From Heterocephalus glaber (lineage: Eukaryota; Chordata; Mammalia; Rodentia; Bathyergidae): DNA of 64,000 bases. Shown one piece after another: positions 46,143 through 57,779 of this stretch. Each line of letters begins with the position of its first letter. Positions within the stretch are counted from its first letter, which is position 1. Under the pieces are notes generated by a model. That model saw only the letters and a list, made by a program, of their open reading frames with translations, was not told the DNA's origin and searched no databases. Position numbers and translations under genes: made by a program. Where the stretch lies: the NCBI RefSeq assembly GCF_000247695.1, contig NW_004624743.1:1964514-2028513 (forward strand). Reading direction: 5' to 3'.

Positions 46143-46761
46143 ATATCTAAAAAAAAAAAAAAGTACCACAACAATGAGATAAAAGTAAACATAAATTGTA
46201 AATTTCCAGATTTGAATAAATATTCATTTTTAAATTCAAAAAAACTTAATTTTGTATTGTTTCCAGTATTGAAATATAATACTAAATCTTTTACTTGCCA
46301 AGTAATGAACACAGAATTTAAGCAAGATATAAGTTGAGAACTTTACTGTAGAAAATGCAGTTATATTCTTTTACATAAATAATAAATACTTCTACTTTAA
46401 TAAGTAATAAGACTAAGAGGGAAATTGCTCCCATAAAATTGTTTAAGTTTCCTTTTGAGAAAGACTGATTCTAGATTACTAGGTTTTACAGGTAAGCTCT
46501 GTAATGTATCAGCATTTGCATTTTTAAGTTTTTAAGTTGTGAGTGTAATAAAATTCCACAAATGGACACCAAGGTGCCTCACCTGCATAGCATCTGCAGG
46601 ACCCTGGGGTGATCCTGTGGAATATAAGGAAGAAGCCAAATCCTGAAATGATATCTACTTGTGTAAATCATACAGGGATTTGTTGATTATGTTGTACTTT
46701 ATGTAGATAATCAAATCATCCCATTCCACTCAGTTCAAATCAAGCTAGGGGTACCCTGAAA

Positions 46762-47002
46762 TTTTAGACCAGAGATGGCAAACCTTTCAGACACTGAGTG
46801 CCCAAACTGCAACCCCAAACCCACTTATTTATCGCAAAGTGCCAACACTGCAGTTAAACCTGGATGCTGAGGTTTTGGTTGAGAAGAATCAACTGTTAAT
46901 CCATCCTCGGCTGCTAGGGTGACCTGGCCTGTGTGCCAGCAGAGGGCTCTGTGCGCCTGCCCGGGCACACGTGCCATAGGTTCATCACCACTGTTTTTAG
47001 AC
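46762..47002. mobile_element. Complete non-autonomous hAT element with 8-bp target duplication
   Basis: TTTTAGAC occurs at 46762-46769 and 46995-47002. Between them, 225 bp begin CAGAGATGGCAAACCTTTC and end (reversed) ACAGTGGTGATGAACCTATG, so the termini are imperfect inverted repeats of CAG(N)G(N)TG....AACCT type. Ends starting CAG with an 8-bp duplication are diagnostic of hAT transposons. It has no coding capacity. A perfect CTCF-core-like word lies inside at 46936-46947. Confidence 0.8.
46936..46947 (+). promoter_or_regulatory. Candidate CTCF core motif inside hAT element
   Basis: CCAGCAGAGGGC matches the CTCF core CCASYAGRKGGC at all 12 positions. It lies within the element at 46770-46994, so copies elsewhere could carry it too. 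Only a motif match. Confidence 0.4.
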
Positions 47003-49008
47003 CATTAAAAAAAAGCGCTGGTATAAACAACAGAAAACAGATTCTAGTCTTCAGTGTGATTTAAATTGACTTGAACAGGAACATCAGACATGGAAAGGTG
47101 TCTCGCACATCTCTTGCCAAGAAAGCTCACTGCCCCCAATTTAAGTATTTTTAGTGCATTGTTAAGCAATAAGAAGTGGCTACCCTCTACTTCCTATTAT
47201 CTTTTATTTTGCTCTTTATTTATATTTTGGGTTTCTTATATAGGAGAAACTATGCAAGATTTAAACTTGTGCATTTGATTTATTTCCCTTAACATTGTTT
47301 CCTGCCCTTTTCGTTCAGGAAGGGGAACAAGAGATAGGATGGAGGAAACGGGATGAGAAAATGGAATCGAGGAAAACCTGAAATAGAGCTTTTGCAAATG
47401 AGAAGGGAGACAGAAGTTGGAGGGGTTGCGCATGGGAGGGGAAGGTGATTCAGAAAGAATGAAGCTGTGTTATGTGCGTGCACCAGCTCCCTGTGATAAA
47501 CGAAACCATTATGTACTGTAAATACGGACCCATGACAAAAAGTGACACAAATCATGGACCATTTCCATTTAAAATAATTTCATAATTTAATAGATTTCTT
47601 CTAAATACACTTTTGACTGAAGATTTTCAAGCAAAAGCACTCCATTAGCCATGGTCACACCAGCGTTATACACACATTTATCTAACTTTATACAATTATC
47701 ATGTATGTATTTCATTGACATGTGCTCAAATTTTAAATTTTAAATATTGTACAAAACATTATGTATATAGCATGTACATTCTTGTTCAGAGGCTCATTGT
47801 CCACTGATTTAATTCCTTTCTGTTACAAAGCTACATAAAAATTTCTCCAGAAGTTATAATTTAATTAATGAATCATCAGCTTATTTAACTCATATTTAAA
47901 GGACAAACAGAACAAAGTTTTCTTAAATTGCTTTTTATCTTTTTCTGTTTGTTTTGGATGACAACTTATAGGCAAGCTGCTAGTTTGAACATTAAGCTTC
48001 AATCTTGAAATTGTTCTCAACAACTAATTTGGGCATTACAGCGATAATAAGTGCCATTCGTGATGATAATTTAAATAAAAATATGTTGACTTAGATGAAA
48101 TTTGGTAAAAACTGATTTATATTTCAATAACTCCTAATAGTATAGCCGCTGAAATCAACTTGATGTTTGTCGGGATGCACTGAGCTTTGTAGAAAGCATC
48201 TGGGTTAGCTACCCTGCAGATGCTGGGACTGAATTCCACAGTAAAACTACTTTAACTTTCATCTGGCTAATAACAGTACTTCATTGAAAAGACTGCTCTC
48301 TGTAATTTCTGACTTATTTTTTTCCCAAATAAAATCTGTTCACTTTTTAAAAAATGCATGATTATGATTTCTTATAAAACAAAGCCTGCCATTTCTAAAA
48401 TCTGTTAAAATTTAGGCTTTCTATATAGCAAAATAACTAAATTTGACTTTTCTAATTCAAGATAAATCACTACAATAAAGTATTATTTATAAGAATATCT
48501 CCATAAATTAAAATTTAAAAATCTAGATCTTTGGTAATAAAGAACATTTCAAAAAGTTCCTAAATGTAATTTATAATTTCTCTAACTCTATTTTCCATTT
48601 TTGTTGGGGTTTTTTTTGGTGGGAAACTATGTTTTGAGGGACTGTTCATCCACCAGATCTTGTAAACCTTGGTTAGATGGAAGGAATTAAAGAACTTGAA
48701 AGTATTCTTACTAACATTGTTATAACACTTAATGCAACTTTCTTAGTCAACCACAGCCACTATTTATGCATCTTCCTCATTGCTGACCCTGCTGAATTCT
48801 CTTCACACTCTACTTAGCCTATCAGTCTACGTTCTCATACTGGTCTTCTACTCATTGGTTTTTTTTTAATAACACAATAACATGTGTTCTTTGAACAAAA
48901 TAATCAGAAAATACATTAAGAGCCAGTAAGGGGAAAAAATCAAGTGAATCTTATCATTTGGAAAGAACTACTGCTAACCTTGACACATAATCTTTTCAAT
49001 AAAAAAAC
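47003..49008. other. AT-rich intron, repeat-poor
   Basis: No SINE, LTR or gene recognised over 2 kb. 47289-47555 has an 88-codon minus frame without coding character. 47990-48300 includes mixed-composition sequence (for example GCGATAATAAGTGCCATTCG) of the kind seen in conserved non-coding elements, which cannot be shown here. Confidence 0.45.
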
Positions 49009-49015
49009 AGATTAA

Positions 49016-49103
49016 GGCCCGGGGATTTAGCTCAGAGGTTTCACCACCTGCTGCACAAGCACAAGGACCCGAGTTCGATCCCTGGTACCAAAAAAAAAAA
49101 AAA
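49016..49103 (+). repeat. ID-family SINE
   Basis: GGCCCGGGGATTTAGCTCAG, AGGTTTCACCACCTGCTGC, AAGGACCCGAGTTCGATCCC, TGGTACC and a 15-A tail. AGATTAA flanks it at 49009-49015 and 49104-49110. Confidence 0.94.
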
Positions 49104-49229
49104 AGATTAATATGCAGCTGATATCAGTTTATAACATGTTTTTCTTAATATATTCTAATATCTTCTTGTTCTCTAATTCTCTTCCCATTTTTAGTAGCTG
49201 AGTTTCTCCTTTTCTCAAGTATTTTCCAA

Positions 49230-49435
49230 GACTTTACTGCTTTACTATTCTAAACAAGAGCAGGTAGTAAATACTGTAAGCTATGCAGGCTGTAGTCTGT
49301 CACAACCATTTAATTCTGATTAATTCTGCTATTGTAGTGCAAAGGCAGCCACAGATGTACATCAAGAAAGTAAATGGCTATGTTCCAATAGTTCCAAATA
49401 AAACTTTATTAACACAATCCGGCAGAGGCGGCAGC
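49230..49435 (-). mobile_element. hAT-class relic, same family as 15030-15230
   Basis: Reverse complement reads 'ttaataaagttttatttggaac', 'ggaacatagccatttac', 'ctgtggctgcctttgcactacaatagcagaattaa', 'tgtgacagactacagcctgc'. This is the 'aataaagttttattggaacacagcca ... gccctttac' family in inverted orientation. Confidence 0.75.
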
Positions 49436-50199
49436 TGCTTATAGAGATACTACATACCATAATTATTATCACCTCTAGCTGAAAATTTCACATACTGCTA
49501 TGGTTCTATACCGACTTTTCCTATCGACAGACTTACCCCAGCACAATACCAAAGAGTATGTTCATTTCCTGTGGTCAACGCAAATGTGAACCTTCAAAAG
49601 TCCAACTTACACAAGTCGTAACTTGTTAGGCACAGGGAATTTTCATCCCTGTCTCAAACTTTTGACAGAGACAGGAAGTGAGTCTGGAAACGGGAAGTGA
49701 GGTTGAAGGAGACAGGCTGGAAGGAAACCTACAAGTTCATAAGCGCCTACATCCATGCCCTCCTGATTCCACAGTGACAGAGGTCTCTTTCCTTCTAGGG
49801 ATCTTTTGCTTTTGCTATGGGTCTTAGTATTTCCTAATCCTTTTTCCTTCTTGGCTCAGAAACTCTTTATTTACCAACTCCTCCAACTCCAAGTCTCTTC
49901 AACTGCTCTCTCTCTCTCGTTACTACTTCCTCCTGTCAGTATTTAAATTTAGGACCTGCCTATTTTAAGAAAGACTTTCCTAAAAATCTCAAACAGTCCT
50001 CTTACTTCCCAACTCTTGCTTTTCGAAGCCAAGTTCCACAGCCACACAAAAAGCTCTCTACTTCTTTTTTCATGTATTCATCCTTCTGCTTGAATCAGTT
50101 TTGGCTCCCATGGAACAACTGAAACTGACCTCAGTTACCAAGAAAAAACCTTTCTTGTTGAATCCAAATATCACTCTCATCCTTCTTCTGGTTTAAAAG
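49436..50199. other. Intron, no recognised repeat or gene
   Basis: Mixed composition. A pyrimidine-rich stretch at 49760-50080 resembles old LINE sequence but is not assignable. Confidence 0.35.
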
Positions 50200-50440
50200 G
50201 CAGCGTGGTGTGCTGTTTACACAAACCCTCTAGTTAAGTGAACTCAAATCCTGATTCTGTCATTTACTAGCTATACATTTTCTCAGGCAAGTTACTTAAT
50301 CTCTCCACATCTTATTTTTTTCAACTGCAAAATTAGGAAACAATAATACTTTGTCCAGCAGATTGCTATGAAAATTAAATTAATACATGCAAATCTGGCA
50401 ATGGCAGTGCCTGGTCCATAGTAAGCTCTCTACAAAAGCC
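50200..50440 (+). repeat. MIR SINE, well preserved
   Basis: GGCAGCGTGGTGTGCTG, GAACTCAAATCCTGATTCTG, TCATTTACTAGCTATACAT, CAGGCAAGTTACTTAATCTC, AAATTAGGAAACAATAATAC, AGTGCCTGGTCCATAGTAAG. The full order from 5' core to 3' end is clear. Confidence 0.88.
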
Positions 50441-50759
50441 TCCACAAACCCCATGATAACATATTGCCTGAATTTTATTCTTGCCTCTGATTTGAGTCAT
50501 CCTTTCTAATTTTACATTCATGTTCCTCTTTATCGTGTGACCTATAAAGTTCTGAAGCCTTTCAATGTGAATAAAAAGGGCCTTCACTGCCTGCCCCTGT
50601 GTACCTCTTGACAACTGTAAGTTGATGTTGTGCTGGGTTTCCTTCTTTAAAGATGTCCTCCTGTGCTCTAATTTGGACTGCTTTTCACAAGAAAACTGTC
50701 AAAATCCTTATCTTTATTCCTCTGTATATTCTTGTCACTGTATTTTCTCTGTATGATTT

Positions 50760-51370
50760 TTTTTCTACAGGATGTTTTTAAGATTTTCCCTTTGTCACTG
50801 GTTTTGAACAACTTGATTATCATGTGCATTGCTGTACGTTTCTTCATATTTTTGTGCTTGGGCTCTTTGATATTCTTGAATCTCTAAGTTTATCATTTTC
50901 ATCAAATTTGGAAAATTTTGGCAATGATTTCTGTAAATATTTTTCTGTTCTTCTGCTCTCTTGTTTTCCCATGGTGAATCCAAGTGTACTAAGGCTGGTT
51001 TAGGATATTCAAAGCTCAATGATGTTCTATTTTCTTTTTCCTTTTAAAAAAGTATTTCTTCTCACTGTTTCATTTTGGGTAGTTTCTACTGCTATGTCTT
51101 CAAGGTTATTAATCCTTGCTCTGTAATGTCTAATTTGCCATTAATTCTACACAGGGTATTCTCTTATTAGTTTCCATATATCCATATTCCTGCCTAACAT
51201 GTTCCACTTTTCTTCTACTTGTTTGACTATGAGGAATACTGTAACAACTGTTTTAAAGTTATTATCTGCTAACATTAACGTCTGTGTCACTAAGGATTGG
51301 TTTTGATTGCTTTTTCTCCTCCTATGTCATATTTTCCTACCTCTTCATATTGCCTGGAAATGTCTGACTG
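50760..51370 (-). mobile_element. Ancient LINE-1-related relic, probably inverted
   Basis: T-rich plus strand includes 'aacaactgttttaaagttattatctgctaacattaacgtctgtgtcac', 'tgattgctttttctcctcctatgtcatattttcctacctcttcatattg', phrases of a common mammalian old L1-associated repeat. No open frame. An MLT-type LTR begins directly after it. Confidence 0.5.
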
Positions 51371-51378
51371 ATAAATGT

Positions 51379-51722
51379 CTTAGTCAGTTTGGCTGCTCTA
51401 ACAAATTACCAAAAATGACCGATATTTATTTCTACAGATCTGGAGGCTGGGAAACCGGAGATCCAGGTGCTGGCAGGTCTGGTCACTAGTGAGGTCACCC
51501 TTCCTGGTTTGTGGGTGTTTGTCTTGCATCTTCACAAGGCAGAGAGAAGGACAGTCCTCTTACTCCCTTTTATAAAGGCATTGATGCTGTGCTGTATGAC
51601 CTCGGGGAATCCTAATTCCTAGCCACAGGGTACATGTCCAAATACCATCACACCAGGGGTTACTGTCCCAACTTTCATTGGGGAGGAGGGTGAATATTCA
51701 GTGCACAGCTGTAAACTAAGTT
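51379..51722 (-). mobile_element. MLT/MaLR-type LTR relic, inverted
   Basis: GTCTTAGTCAGTTTGGCTGC, TCTAACAAATTACCAAAAAT, TTATTTCTACAGATCTGGAG, GCTGGGAAACCGGAGATCC, CTTCCTGGTTTGTGGGTG, CCAAATACCATCACACCAGG are the reverse complement of a typical LTR of this group. No internal sequence is attached. Confidence 0.78.
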
Positions 51723-52116
51723 CCTGATTAAGAGACAAGTGTTTTGTATTCATAATACCTGACACAGGAGTTGCTGCTACAAGTATTCATACATATAGGT
51801 TGGAAAAATACAAAATGTTGCATATTTAAATCAAATGTGTAACAGAAATCCATAGTTTAAAATTGAACCATCCTTTTAAAATTCATATGACTTTCTAAAC
51901 ACAGTGGTGTACTTTTATGCCTGAGGAAATAAAAACCACTTGCAATTTTTAACGTAAAAGTTTGGTTCAACTTGTATTTTACCTTTTATTGCTTTCAAAG
52001 TATCTTTTACTTCTCTTCCTATTTCTTGACATAAGGTTCCAGATCAAACTAATGGTCAAAGCAAAAAGATTTATTCCATGCAGTGCTATTACTATCTACA
52101 TATATATATATATATA

Positions 52117-52216
52117 NNNNNNNNNNNNNNNNNNNNNNNNNNNNNNNNNNNNNNNNNNNNNNNNNNNNNNNNNNNNNNNNNNNNNNNNNNNNNNNNNNNN
52201 NNNNNNNNNNNNNNNN
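52117..52216. other. Assembly gap (100 N)
   Basis: Exactly 100 N's, the usual placeholder for a gap of unknown size. The left edge is a (TA)n run (52098-52116) and the right edge a T-run. TTACTATCTAC occurs on both sides (52089-52099 and 52222-52232). Open frames spanning the N's are meaningless. Confidence 0.98.
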
Positions 52217-52451
52217 TTTTTTTACTATCTACTTTTACCTTGGAGGTCCGAACAGAACACTTCTTTAAACAGATTCGAGATACCCAGAATTACCAGAAGA
52301 TGGTACAGAAACAGCATGCATGGGAAGAAGTCTTTTAAATACATACAACGTCACAAGAAACATACCCTAGAAATGAGTTGTATACTAGCAATTGATTTAC
52401 ACATCAAATTCTGAGTTACCGAAGTTTAAAGTTAATTTTCCTTTTATCTAT

Positions 52452-52870
52452 ATTAGTCAGTTTTCCCACTGCTGGGACAAAAACACCTGACATCCACATC
52501 TTAAAGTCGGAGGCACTTATTTGGCTCATGTTTTCAGAGATTTAACCTCTAGACTGCTGGCTCCAAGACAGAAATGGCGCAGTGCAGGGGCTGCTGGCGC
52601 AGGGAGGGGAAGCTGCTCGCCTCTCCCCGCCAGACGCACAGGCAGGAGGATGGAAGCCGGGAGAGGGGCCCCAGACCGACAGGGCCCCAGGTCCCAGCCC
52701 CTGGCCTCCCAGAAACCACTCAGCTCTGAGTGTCCCCAAGGGCAGGTGCGGGCTCCAGTCCTCCCTCCCGAGTCCCCTCCAGCCAGGCTGGCCCGTAAGG
52801 CTGCACACATTACCAGCCACCACAGCGCACCCTGAAACCCGTCCTTCCTCTCAGCGCACAGTGCCACAGT
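52452..52870 (-). mobile_element. MaLR-type LTR relic, inverted, GC-rich
   Basis: AGTCAGTTTTCCCACTGCTG, GGACAAAAACACCTGACATC, GGCACTTATTTGGCTCATG, TTTTCAGAGATTTAACC at the left match the reversed 3' end of MaLR LTRs, as in the copy at 26149. The right part (52570-52830) is very GC-rich and diverged, giving chance frames up to 163 codons on the minus strand. Confidence 0.65.
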
Positions 52871-53119
52871 GACTGTGCAGCCTCTTATGCACTCGAGTTG
52901 CTGCGTCCATACAAATGTCTCTACAAACAGCAACAGGCGGCAATGAGCAGCAATGGATTTCACAAAATAATCTCTTCCGATAGAGTATCGCGCAGGTATC
53001 AGAAGTCCGTCCTCCACAACTCAGCTGAAATTACCAAATACACTTTGAATTCGCTTATTAAAAAGGAAAACTATCACGAAGAGGCAAATATTGAATTATT
53101 CTGTGATTTAAACAAATAG

Positions 53120-54840
53120 AATTCCTACAATCAGCAACCGAAAACAAAACAGTTTCCTTGAGAAGTCCAACGCAAGGGCACGGTATGAAGTTTCACCACG
53201 TGGGGCCCAGTCTGCGCTGGGTGCTGCACACAGGCCGGGCCAGGCGCTGCGCAGATGCTGGGGCCACAGGCGTGGACTCCCCAGCCCGGGGGTGAGCCAG
53301 GCCAGCTGTCCTTATAAACACGCGTCTCAAGGGTCTTCCTACAGCGGCACACACAGACCCGAAGCAGTGCTTCGCTCCCCGCAGACACGGCCGAAGGATA
53401 CGGTGAATGAAGTAAGCACACATTTCATCTGAAATCTTAGCAAAATGATTAACTTGGGTAACCAACCCCTAAAATTACGGTGTCTCATGTGTTTAGAAAG
53501 GAACTGTTTCCAGTCAAGATGCTCAAGAACTTTCTTAATTTGGCTAAAAGGGGAGATTAAACTTCCATTCTTCAAGAATATGGAATTCAGAATAACACTT
53601 CCATCTCATCTATCATTTAGTGGGAGAACTCAAAGAGAAACTATCAGGCCCAAGGGAGATCACAACAAAGGAAGATTCCTTGATCACTCAGTGCATCGTG
53701 CAGCAAATGACAATGATAATCTGAGGACAAAACCTTTGACTTGCTTGCAAAACATGGGGCGAATTATACTTTTACTCAGTTTATCAATCTGCTCAGACTC
53801 CGGTATCTAACTGCTGGATAACAGTTTGCTAATCCAGTGGTGAAATTATAAAGTAAGTCCTACGGAAACAAGATGATTTATTCTGTCCCATAGTTTATTT
53901 AGTATGCTGTTATTCATAAGGAAGAACAGATAAAATAATGTAGCTGCCTATGTACAAATGTCACTACTTTTATAAAAATGACGAAACACACTTGAAAAGG
54001 CAATGAGTCGTTAGTATATGTATATTTTTAAAATGCAACTATTTAAAATTTTCCCTTTACACATAGACGGCAAACAAAATCTTTCTCTGTAAGTAAGAGC
54101 CCGTATTTGGAGGCGGATATTTACTTTGGGTAAACGATCACAGAGATCTAGCTTCTAAGAGAGCCTCTGTCAGACACATAAACATGCCCAAAAAGCTGGA
54201 AGTAAGGCTAGGTAGTTTTAGTGGAGGATAAAAGAGAGGACAGAAGAGCGGGGAGAGCAGAGGAAAGGAAGATAGGCGGATGCCCTGAGGAAAGACCTCC
54301 CAAAGCCTCCTGTACGTGTCAGTGTCCTGGAGTCCTCCTAGATCACAAAGACAGGGTGAAGGTTCCATCTGGGAGTCACTACTGGGTCTTAGAACAAAAG
54401 AGGGCAGGGGAGACACCAATTCTCTTTAAGAAACGATACCCAATGAATTTTCTGAAGCAAGAAAGAAAGGCTATGTCTCAGCTTTTTCTCTTTATTTTTA
54501 GATTCCTGTAAATGCACTCATTTGTGGCAGATATTTCAATGCATTTTGACAGAAGCACAAAGGAACCAGCACCACAGCTGAGATACACAACAGTCCTAGC
54601 CCCGCGAAGTGCCTTTGCGCTGTCCCATCATCCACTGACTCTTACTCCAAATATAACCCTCAAACCTGGTTGTCTTGAGGTTAGTGGAGGAGTTTAACGA
54701 AGATGGACTGGGCAGGAGAAAAGAGGGGTGAACTACTTGGAGGCAAGTTTAAGATGTTTATACAGGAGCGTGTGCATGCGTACACACCCATGTGGGTGTC
54801 TCTATGAGCACATGTGATACACACATTAATATCCTGGGAA
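53120..54840. other. Intron with a GC-rich patch at 53190-53400
   Basis: The patch has many CpGs and overlapping chance frames. 53445-53810 carries a 121-codon plus frame in mixed DNA, with Cys-, Phe- and Ser-rich translation and no recognisable domain. 54138-54700 has frames of 60-96 codons, likewise unrecognised. No SINE was seen. Confidence 0.4.
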
Positions 54841-56940
54841 ATCCTCTAAGATTCTCCGACACGACCAAGCAGAATATCCGACCAGTGATTCTTCTCTAAG
54901 CGCTTGTCGCTCTTGTGTATTGAAAGCATCCTTGTCATCACCACTGTGCCGAGTCTGCTTGGTCCCACAGAATTACATCAGCAATATTCTTTAAAAATCC
55001 ACAACTAAACTCTCCTTCTCAGCCTACAAGCAGGAACTTCTAGAGTAATGATTTAAAAGGCACATCAGGCTGTGTTTTGCTAGCAGGTTTAAAAAAAAAA
55101 ATCTTCACGCAGGTACAGCAACAGCTGTTGCTGTACAGTTCTGGTCACCAGAGAGTTTCTGTTAGCACAGTTTGCTATCATGGCCTAAATTCGAAGTGAC
55201 ACCAAATTAAAACTTGTTATGGTAATAATCACAGCAGGGAAAAGCAGTTTAGGGAAACCTAGCCTGAGCCTTGAGAGTTAATCCAATTATATCACCCCTG
55301 ACTGGCTAAGATAAAACTATACTGCCTTAAAAATGTTTGAAACTTTGATTTGAAAGGATATCCCAGGAATGGGTAATAAGTTAGCAATAAACCTTTATAT
55401 TAAATGATATCCCACTCTACATCAGAGGCTAGTTTCCCCACTTTGCAGTTTCACTCAAAGACTGTAAAAAGTTTGCCAACAGTTAAAAAAAATAATATAC
55501 ATCCACATGTACTCCCTCACACACAGACATGGAGCCATTCTTCTAGCTGCCTCTTCCTACTAGAGTGCTAACTATCTAAAAGGAGTTTAAATTTTAGTGA
55601 CATAACGAATGAAAAGTGCATTGGAGAAAAATGTCAACTTGGTTTGTAAGTAATTGTGGTAATCCATCTATTTCACAAAACTTTGACTTCTCCATGCTGA
55701 CTCTTCTACCTCAATGAAATTGATTAGTTGCATAATAAAGAGGCATTAAATGTTTTAAATTAAGAAGTTCCAAGAAGTAGCAAACCATCAATCTGAGAAA
55801 ATCAACAAGTCTCTAAGCACAGCGCCACATGAGACGCTGCCTGAAGAGAGCACTCTGCTTTTCTCACCATTGTGATGGCCCACTACATACCTATTTTCCA
55901 AAGAATATGAATTAATGGCTTTCCAGGAAAACACTGAATAACCAATTAACCTGAAAGTAAATCTGGGCAACTACAGGAATGTTTTGCGTTTATAGCAACG
56001 TTGAAGGATGAGTGTGGGAAACAAATCTGTTTTGGTTTCCAACGGCCCTGAGTTCTTCTGCAGCAGCCTTCAAACCACGGGGATCACCCTGCTTGGAGAC
56101 TCTAATTCTCTCCTAAGATGCGCTTCCCAATTAAGAGCCAGGGCGCAGGAAGGCATGTCAATAAACATTACAGCTTCAGGAGAAATCCAGAGGGAAGATT
56201 TAAATGGTCATTAAGGAGGCGGCTTATTTACACTGGACTCACAAATCTGCAAGTGTATTCTGGTAGGAAAGGGCTGGTCGGCTGGGATGAAGAATGAGCA
56301 AAGGCTGTAGGTGAGCATAAGCTCACAGCATTCCGGCGTTGAAAAGGAACTCTGGAGATCAGGCAACAGGAACAAGGGAAACACTTCATTTTATGGAAGT
56401 AGAGTGATTTTCCAAGAGAATCTGATTTCAGCTTTCTTCCTCTCTTAACCTGCCTCATTTCTGCTCTCTCCAGAACAGAATTTCTGCCACTCTAGAATGT
56501 CATGTGAACAAGACTAGCCCAGCCCCCTAGACAGACCCAGAGGCATAACTGGTACTTCTGGATAAAAATGCAAAATGTACACATGAACTGCCACCATTTC
56601 TGTCATCACTGTGACTTGCAGCCTCACCTGTGTCCATCTCTTGGGGAGATGCCAGACTCAAGCTGTTCTTCAAGCCCACCATCCCTTGATAACAAATGTG
56701 CTCGTGTTATAATCCACAGTGTGTCCACAGGACACCCTACATTCTCAAAGGGAAGACATTAGCTCTCGAATAGGCGTGAGCAGCTCACAGTTTATTAGAA
56801 TGCCTGAAAATCAATGTGAAACAGGAAAGGAAGTTAGAAGCGTCCAGTCTGATTCTAGGACTGGGGTAGCTGTGCAGGGTCCAACAGGCACTCACACCCT
56901 ATAAGGAAGTAATCTCACAAAAGAACTAAAATATCTTTTT
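54840..56940. other. Repeat-free 2.1-kb segment, candidate conserved non-coding DNA
   Basis: No SINE, LINE or LTR is recognised over about 2.1 kb, in a window where one typically occurs every 1-2 kb. It contains the 24-bp palindrome and a GATA-type word (CTAAGATAAAA, 55306-55316). Short frames (60-76 codons) on both strands show no family. Confidence 0.35.
55113..55136. repeat. Perfect 24-bp palindrome centred on an E-box
   Basis: The half-site GTACAGCAACAG (55113-55124) is followed at once by its exact reverse complement CTGTTGCTGTAC (55125-55136). The centre is CAGCTG (55122-55127), a class A E-box. The palindrome is not part of any SINE I recognise and follows an A-run at 55091-55101. Confidence 0.9.
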
Positions 56941-56962
56941 CAATTTATACATATTATTTTTT

Positions 56963-57046
56963 ATTTTTTTGGTACCGGGAATCGAACTTGGGACCTTGCG
57001 CTTGCAAGGCAGGCAGCGGAACCACTGAGCTAAATCCCCGGCCCTG
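56963..57046 (-). repeat. ID-family SINE with 13-bp target duplication
   Basis: Reversed ID: TTTTTTTGGTACCGGGAATC, GAACTTGGGACCTTGCGC, GCAGCGGAACCACTGAGC, TAAATCCCCGGCC. CATATTATTTTTT occurs at 56950-56962 and 57047-57059. Confidence 0.95.
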
Positions 57047-57389
57047 CATATTATTTTTTCAAATGACTATCACATTGTTGTATCATGGATATTTATAAAG
57101 TGGTCTGGACCTAACTACTTAGCAAACAGAACTGTTAGAGTTTTGTTTGCTTGTTTGTTTTTACCAAAGAACCCCGTGAAATACACTAAGACACTAGATT
57201 CCATGAACTGAGACAACTTCAGAAAGTGGTAATATTAAAAGCATAATTAGTGTATATGATGCACATATACAAGGTATGCATACGTCAAATGGCTTAAAGG
57301 TCATATATAAATGTGACAAGGTGAAAAGACAAAAAGCCTCAGTCACAAACAGAAATGCTCAGAAAGGGAGTCAGTTCAGAATGGTAACA

Positions 57390-57465
57390 GGGGCCGGAGA
57401 TTTGGCTCAGCAGCACGGCACCCGCCTCGCAAGCATAAGGTCCTGAGTTCCATCCCCGGTACAAG
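57390..57465 (+). repeat. ID-family SINE with (GGAA)n tail
   Basis: GGGGCCGGAGATTTGGCTCA, CACCCGCCTCGCAAGC, AAGGTCCTGAGTTCCATCCC, CGGTAC. The tail has become a GGAA/GGAGG microsatellite (57466-57496), probably from mutated A-tail. Confidence 0.92.
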
Positions 57466-57779
57466 AAAGGAGGAAGGAAGGAAGGGAGGAAGGAAGGTAA
57501 TATGGTATTTGAGGGTAATTCTGTGCTCAAGACTTTTGCTAATGTGAAAATCATGGTCATGGCTGGGGTCTAAGAAAGGAAGTAAAAGTTTTTATAAACA
57601 TAGTGCAGGGGCATAAAAATTAGCATTCAAAACCCACCAAGGAGAAAATAAAGCCAGGCATGGCTTGGAGTCTTAAAGGGTTATCGTCTTAAAATTGTAT
57701 GAACCAGAAATAGACCATCACTCTCAGGAAGTAACTTGCTAGTGCTCCCAGACTTCCTGCTTGCCAGAGGCAAATGCAA

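Noticed and set aside
51962..52414. 150-codon frame across the N gap
   Set aside because: It runs through 100 N's and a (TA)n run; an artefact.
7535..52870. Endogenous retroviral genes near the LTR relics
   Set aside because: The six LTR-like segments appear as solo LTRs or fragments; no gag, pol or env region was recognised between or beside them.
52526..53017. 163-codon minus frame
   Set aside because: It lies mostly in the GC-rich part of an inverted LTR relic; both strands are open; no known domain.
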